Source: Cellulomonas sp.
Lineage (GTDB): Bacteria > Actinomycetota > Actinomycetes > Actinomycetales > Cellulomonadaceae
Assembly (NCBI GenBank): GCA_022013895.1
Contig: JAKLPK010000190.1
Coordinates: forward strand, 1-37,888
Reading direction: 5' to 3'
DNA length: 37,888 nucleotides
The notes below the pieces were generated by a model that did not search any database, was not told the origin of the DNA, and saw only the letters and a list, made by a program, of their open reading frames with translations. Shown one piece after another: positions 34,976 through 37,888 of this stretch. Positions within the stretch are counted from its first letter, which is position 1, and every line of letters starts with the position of its first letter. The position numbers were made by a program, and so were the translations under genes.

Positions 34976-35818
34976 ATGGAACCCGGACTCCTCGTGCTGG
35001 CCGCGACGCCGATCGGCAACACCGAGGACGCCTCGGCGCGGCTGCGGCGGCTGCTCGCGCAGGCCGATGTCGTCGCCGCCGAGGACACCCGGCGGGTGCA
35101 TGCGCTTGCCCAACGGCTCGAGGTGAAGATCGGTGGCCGCGTCGTCTCGACCCATGAGCACAACGAGGAGAGCCGGGCCGTCGAGCTGCTGGCCGTGGTC
35201 GAGGCGGGCGGCACCGTGGTGGTGGTGACCGATGCGGGGATGCCCACGGTCTCCGATCCGGGGTTCCGGCTGGTGGGCGCTGCGGTGGCGGCCGGGCTGC
35301 CGGTCACGGTGGCGCCCGGGCCGTCGGCCGTGCTGGCCGCGTTGGCCGTCTCGGGTCTGCCGACGGACAGGTTCTGCTTCGAGGGCTTCGTGTCCCGTCG
35401 TGCGGGGGAGCGGGCCCGCGCCCTGGCCGTCCTGGCCGAGGACCCCCGCACGATCGTCCTGTTCGAGGCCCCGCACCGGCTGGGCGCGCTGCTGGACGCG
35501 ATGGTCGAGGCGTTCGGCCCGGCCCGGCCCGCGGCGGTGTGTCGCGAGCTGACCAAGACTCATGAGGAGGTGCTGCGCGGCCCCCTGTCGCAGCTCGCCG
35601 GGTGGGCGGCGTCGGAGCTGGTGCGCGGCGAGATCGGCGTGGTGGTCGCCGGGGCGCCGCCGAAGGTGGCCGTGCTCGACGATGCGATGGTCGCGGGGGT
35701 GCGGGCCCGGGTCGACGGCGGTGAGCGGCTCAAGGACGTGGTCGCGCAGGTCGCCGCGAGCACGGGCGTCGGCAGACGGGAGCTGTACGACGCCGCGGTG
35801 GCCGCGGGACGCCGCTGA
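34976..35818 (+). CDS. rsmI: 16S rRNA (cytidine-1402-2'-O)-methyltransferase RsmI
   Basis: The protein has 280 residues. It methylates the 2'-hydroxyl of C1402 in the decoding centre of 16S rRNA, using S-adenosylmethionine. The tetrapyrrole-methylase fold is clear: LVLAATPIGNTEDASAR at the start, VVAAEDTRRVHAL, THEHNEESR, VVTDAGMPTVSDPGFRLV, FEGFVSRRAGER, VLFEAPHRL and CRELTKTHEEVLRG. A C-terminal helical tail (about 235-280) ends in RRELYDAAVAAGR. GGGAGG lies eight bases before the ATG. Its divergence from pmt with metG downstream follows the gene order known from Mycobacterium. Confidence 0.97.
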   Translation: MEPGLLVLAATPIGNTEDASARLRRLLAQADVVAAEDTRRVHALAQRLEVKIGGRVVSTHEHNEESRAVELLAVVEAGGTVVVVTDAGMPTVSDPGFRLVGAAVAAGLPVTVAPGPSAVLAALAVSGLPTDRFCFEGFVSRRAGERARALAVLAEDPRTIVLFEAPHRLGALLDAMVEAFGPARPAAVCRELTKTHEEVLRGPLSQLAGWAASELVRGEIGVVVAGAPPKVAVLDDAMVAGVRARVDGGERLKDVVAQVAASTGVGRRELYDAAVAAGRR

Positions 35819-35993
35819 AGAGGCGGCTCGCGTCGGGAACCTGCTGTCCGCGGACACCGCTCTCCCGGGCACCGTTCTCGCGGCGGCTCGGCGCGTCTGC
35901 GCTGCTCCGGGGCTTGCGCTGGCTACCGTGCTGCGGGGTGGACTGCATACCGCGGTGCGCCGACCCAGGAGAGTCGATGGCTGTGAGGATCCG

Positions 35994-36161
35994 ATGCCGC
36001 CCAAGGTGAAGACCATCCTGACCTGGCTCGTGGTCATCTTCCTGGTGTACGCCGTCGTGACGAACCCGGACCGCGCGGCCGAGGTGCTCAAGTCCATCGG
36101 GGCGCTGATCTACGCGACCTTTACGGGCTTCGGTCGGTTCTTCGCATCGCTCGCCTCCTGA
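35994..36161 (+). CDS. Small single-helix membrane protein
   Basis: The protein has 55 residues: a basic start (MPPKVK), one helix (TILTWLVVIFLVYAVV), then an amphipathic C-terminal half (AAEVLKSIGALIYATFTGFGRFF). Similar 50-60 residue proteins occur next to PH-domain genes in Micrococcales; no function is known to me. TGAGGA lies upstream of the ATG. A TTGCGC...TACCGT promoter-like pair (-10 at 35924-35929) precedes it, giving a leader of about 58 bases. The gene ends two bases before the next start, so the two are one operon. Confidence 0.75.
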   Translation: MPPKVKTILTWLVVIFLVYAVVTNPDRAAEVLKSIGALIYATFTGFGRFFASLAS

Positions 36162-36163
36162 CC

Positions 36164-36865
36164 ATGGACGAGCTGCGGCGCTCCGAGCGCGGCGAACGGG
36201 CCTTCGCCCGGTACGTCGTCGGGCGCGAGCGGCTCGTCTTCACCACCCGCCGGCACGTGGCGACGGTGATCGAACCCCTGGCCACCTCCGTCGCGGCTTT
36301 CGTCATCGTCGTCTGGCTGATGTGGGAGATGGAACCGGTCGTCGGCGACGGCATCCTCGTGCTGAGCCTGGTGTGGCTGGTCGCCCTCGGGCGATTCTGG
36401 TACCGGGCGGCCGAGTGGTGGTTCTCGTGGTTCGGCTCGACGGACCGTCGGCTGCTGCTCACCACCGGTCTGGTGACCCACAAGGTGGCGATGATGCCGC
36501 TGGAGAAGGTCACCGATATGAGCTACACCCGGTCGGCGCTCGGGCAGGTGCTCGGCTACGGCCGGTTCGTCATGGAGTCCGCCGGGCAGGAGCAGGCGCT
36601 GCGCACCATCAACTTCATCCCGCACCCGGACGAGACGTACCGGCTGCTGTGCGCCACCATCTTCGGCCGCACCTGGTCCGATGCCGAGGACACCGCGGCC
36701 GCCGCGCCCGCCGAACCGCCCGCCGAACCGCTGCCGCCGTCCTTCCCGCCGGCCGGTCGTGGACCGGACGCCACGGGGCCGGACGCGTGGACCCAGGTGG
36801 TCGGTTTCGTCGACCCCGTCCGCGTGCACGGCGACCCGTGGGACGGGTCGCACAGCGCGGGCTGA
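36164..36865 (+). CDS. Bacterial PH-domain (bPH2) membrane protein
   Basis: The protein has 233 residues. A short cytoplasmic N-terminus (LRRSERGERAFARYVVGRERLVFTTRRH) is followed by two helices (about 42-60 and 65-85). A bacterial pleckstrin-homology domain comes next (about 90-165), with the typical FGSTDRRLLLTTGLVTHKVAMMPLEKVTDMSYTRSALGQVLGYG. The C-terminus is Pro/Ala-rich and disordered. Such proteins are membrane-associated and of unknown function. It is co-transcribed with the 55-residue protein just upstream. The 72 bases between it and metG include the imperfect inverted repeat GGGCACCTGAGGTGACCTG and the metG promoter. Confidence 0.88.
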   Translation: MDELRRSERGERAFARYVVGRERLVFTTRRHVATVIEPLATSVAAFVIVVWLMWEMEPVVGDGILVLSLVWLVALGRFWYRAAEWWFSWFGSTDRRLLLTTGLVTHKVAMMPLEKVTDMSYTRSALGQVLGYGRFVMESAGQEQALRTINFIPHPDETYRLLCATIFGRTWSDAEDTAAAAPAEPPAEPLPPSFPPAGRGPDATGPDAWTQVVGFVDPVRVHGDPWDGSHSAG

Positions 36866-36924
36866 GCGGCCAACGAAGGGCACCTGAGGTGACCTGCCCG
36901 TCGGCCGGGCACGGCACCGGCTCC

Positions 36925-36930
36925 TAGACT
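36925..36930 (+). promoter_or_regulatory. -10 box TAGACT of metG
   Basis: TAGACT is followed by CCTGCAC and the GTG at 36938, with no ribosome binding site, so metG is probably leaderless. Confidence 0.6.
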
Positions 36931-36937
36931 CCTGCAC

Positions 36938-37888
36938 GTGGCTCACATCCTCTCCGCCGTCGCTTGGCCCTATGCGAACGGACCCCGGCACATCGGCCAC
37001 GTGGCCGGTTTCGGGGTCCCCTCCGACGTGTTCAGCCGGTACATGCGCATGACGGGGCACCAGGTCCTCATGGTGAGCGGCACGGATGAGCACGGCACCC
37101 CGATCCTGGTGCAGGCCGAGCAGGAGGGCGTCAGCCCGCAGGAGCTCGCCGACCGCTACAACCGCGTCATCGTCGAGGACCTCGCGGCGCTCGGGCTGTC
37201 CTACGACCTGTTCACCCGCACGACGACGCGCAACCACTACGCCGTCGTGCAGGAGATGTTCCGCACGGTGCACAAGAACGGCTACATGGTCGAACGCTCG
37301 ACCATGGGCGCGATCAGCCCGAGCACCGGCCGGACCCTGCCCGATCGGTACATCGAGGGCACCTGCCCGATCTGCGGGTACGACGGTGCCCGCGGTGACC
37401 AGTGCGACAACTGCGGTAACCAGCTCGATGCGGCCGACCTCATCAACCCGCACAGCCGGATCAACGGCGAGGTGCCGAGGTTCGTCGAGCAGACCCACTT
37501 CTTCCTCGACCTGCCGGCCTTCGTCGACGCCCTCGGCGACTGGTTGCGCACCCGCACCGACTGGCGCCCCAACGTCCTGAAGTTCTCGCTCAACCTGCTC
37601 GACGACGTGCGCCCGCGGGCGATGACCCGGGACATCGACTGGGGCATCCCGATCCCGCTGCCCGGCTGGCAGGAGAACCCGAACAAGCGGCTGTACGTGT
37701 GGTTCGACGCCGTCATCGGGTACCTGTCGGCGAGCATCGAGTGGGCCCGGCGCAGCGGTGACGCCGAGGCGTGGCGGGCCTGGTGGAACGACGGGCAGGC
37801 GCTCGCGTACTACTTCATGGGCAAGGACAACATCACCTTCCACTCCCAGATCTGGCCGGCCGAGCTGCTCGGCTACAACGGGAAGGGC
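36938..37888 (+). CDS. metG: Methionyl-tRNA synthetase, 3'-truncated by the window edge
   Basis: The first 317 codons are visible and the frame is open to the last base. This class I enzyme charges tRNA-Met with methionine. The HIGH motif is at residues 18-21 (PRHIGHVAG), followed by [11 protein letters not shown] zinc knuckle in the connective insertion has CPIC (143-146) and CDNC (156-159). Later come [24 protein letters not shown] and [16 protein letters not shown]. The KMSKS loop lies beyond the window. The GTG start is fixed by the TAGACT box and by the family N-terminus ([14 protein letters not shown]). Confidence 0.97.
   Translation, partial: MAHILSAVAWPYANGPRHIGHVAGFGVPSDVFSRYMRMTGHQVLMVSGTDEHGTPILVQAEQEGVSPQELADRYNRVIVEDLAALGLSYDLFTRTTTRNHYAVVQEMFRTVHKNGYMVERSTMGAISPSTGRTLPDRYIEGTCPICGYDGARGDQCDNCGNQLDAADLINPHSRINGEVPRFVEQTHFFLDLPAFVDALGDWLRTRTDWRPNVLKFSLNLLDDVRPRAMTRDIDWGIPIPLPGWQENPNKRLYVWFDAVIGYLSASIEWARRSGDAEAWRAWWNDGQALAYYFMGKDNITFHSQIWPAELLGYNGKG

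Overview
The window is very GC-rich chromosomal DNA, dense with genes on both strands. It has many GTG starts, a -10 box directly abutting many start codons, and the actinobacterial gene orders pmt/rsmI...metG and glp-rimJ-glpR. This points to a high-GC actinobacterium, most likely of the order Micrococcales (Cellulomonas-like), but the genus cannot be fixed from the sequence alone. There are no insertion sequences, phage genes, CRISPR arrays or rRNA. One tRNA is present.

Layout. 1-2.6 kb: the end of a phosphate (pst) uptake operon, with a 5'-truncated membrane protein, pstB and a secreted protein with a WxL-like sandwich. 2.5-4.7 kb: a rhomboid-like membrane protein and an MFS transporter. 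5.2-9.4 kb: a potassium operon kimA-kdpD-kdpE, in which KdpD has lost its whole N-terminal sensor half; four CGTCAAGA half-sites precede kimA. 9.4-15.0 kb: a drug-export type module with a DHA2 MFS pump, a DesK/NarL-type two-component pair and a MacB/FtsX ABC exporter; one palindrome occurs at identical distance from two start codons. 15.1-16.5 kb: 2,2-dialkylglycine decarboxylase. 16.6-21.3 kb: a good housekeeping-type promoter, two strong consecutive RNA hairpins that begin at the predicted transcription start, and a 1473-residue UPF1-like helicase/nuclease whose P-loop, DExx box and nuclease acidic residues are all replaced. 21.3-30.0 kb: envelope, stress and division genes, namely mscL, a SAF-domain protein, fmdB behind a CIRCE operator, a penicillin-acylase family enzyme, 5-formyl-THF cyclo-ligase, and glp (MoeA-like), rimJ and glpR/sepX. 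30-33 kb: tRNA-Ala(CGC), a GlsB-like protein, an SBF transporter and a GH20 hexosaminidase. 33-37.9 kb: pmt, rsmI, two small membrane proteins and the start of metG.

How the parts fit. Several groups look self-regulated: KdpE probably acts on the kimA promoter, and the NarL-type regulator on both its own operon and the MFS gene. HrcA probably controls fmdB through CIRCE. Glp and GlpR are expected to act together at the FtsZ ring. At least ten genes appear to be transcribed without a 5' leader.

The strongest candidates for something undescribed are (1) the doubly inactivated helicase/nuclease with the structured RNA element just upstream, (2) the KimA-truncated KdpD-KdpE circuit with its own operator array, (3) the paired palindromes linking two exporters to one two-component system, and (4) HrcA control of an FmdB zinc-ribbon gene.
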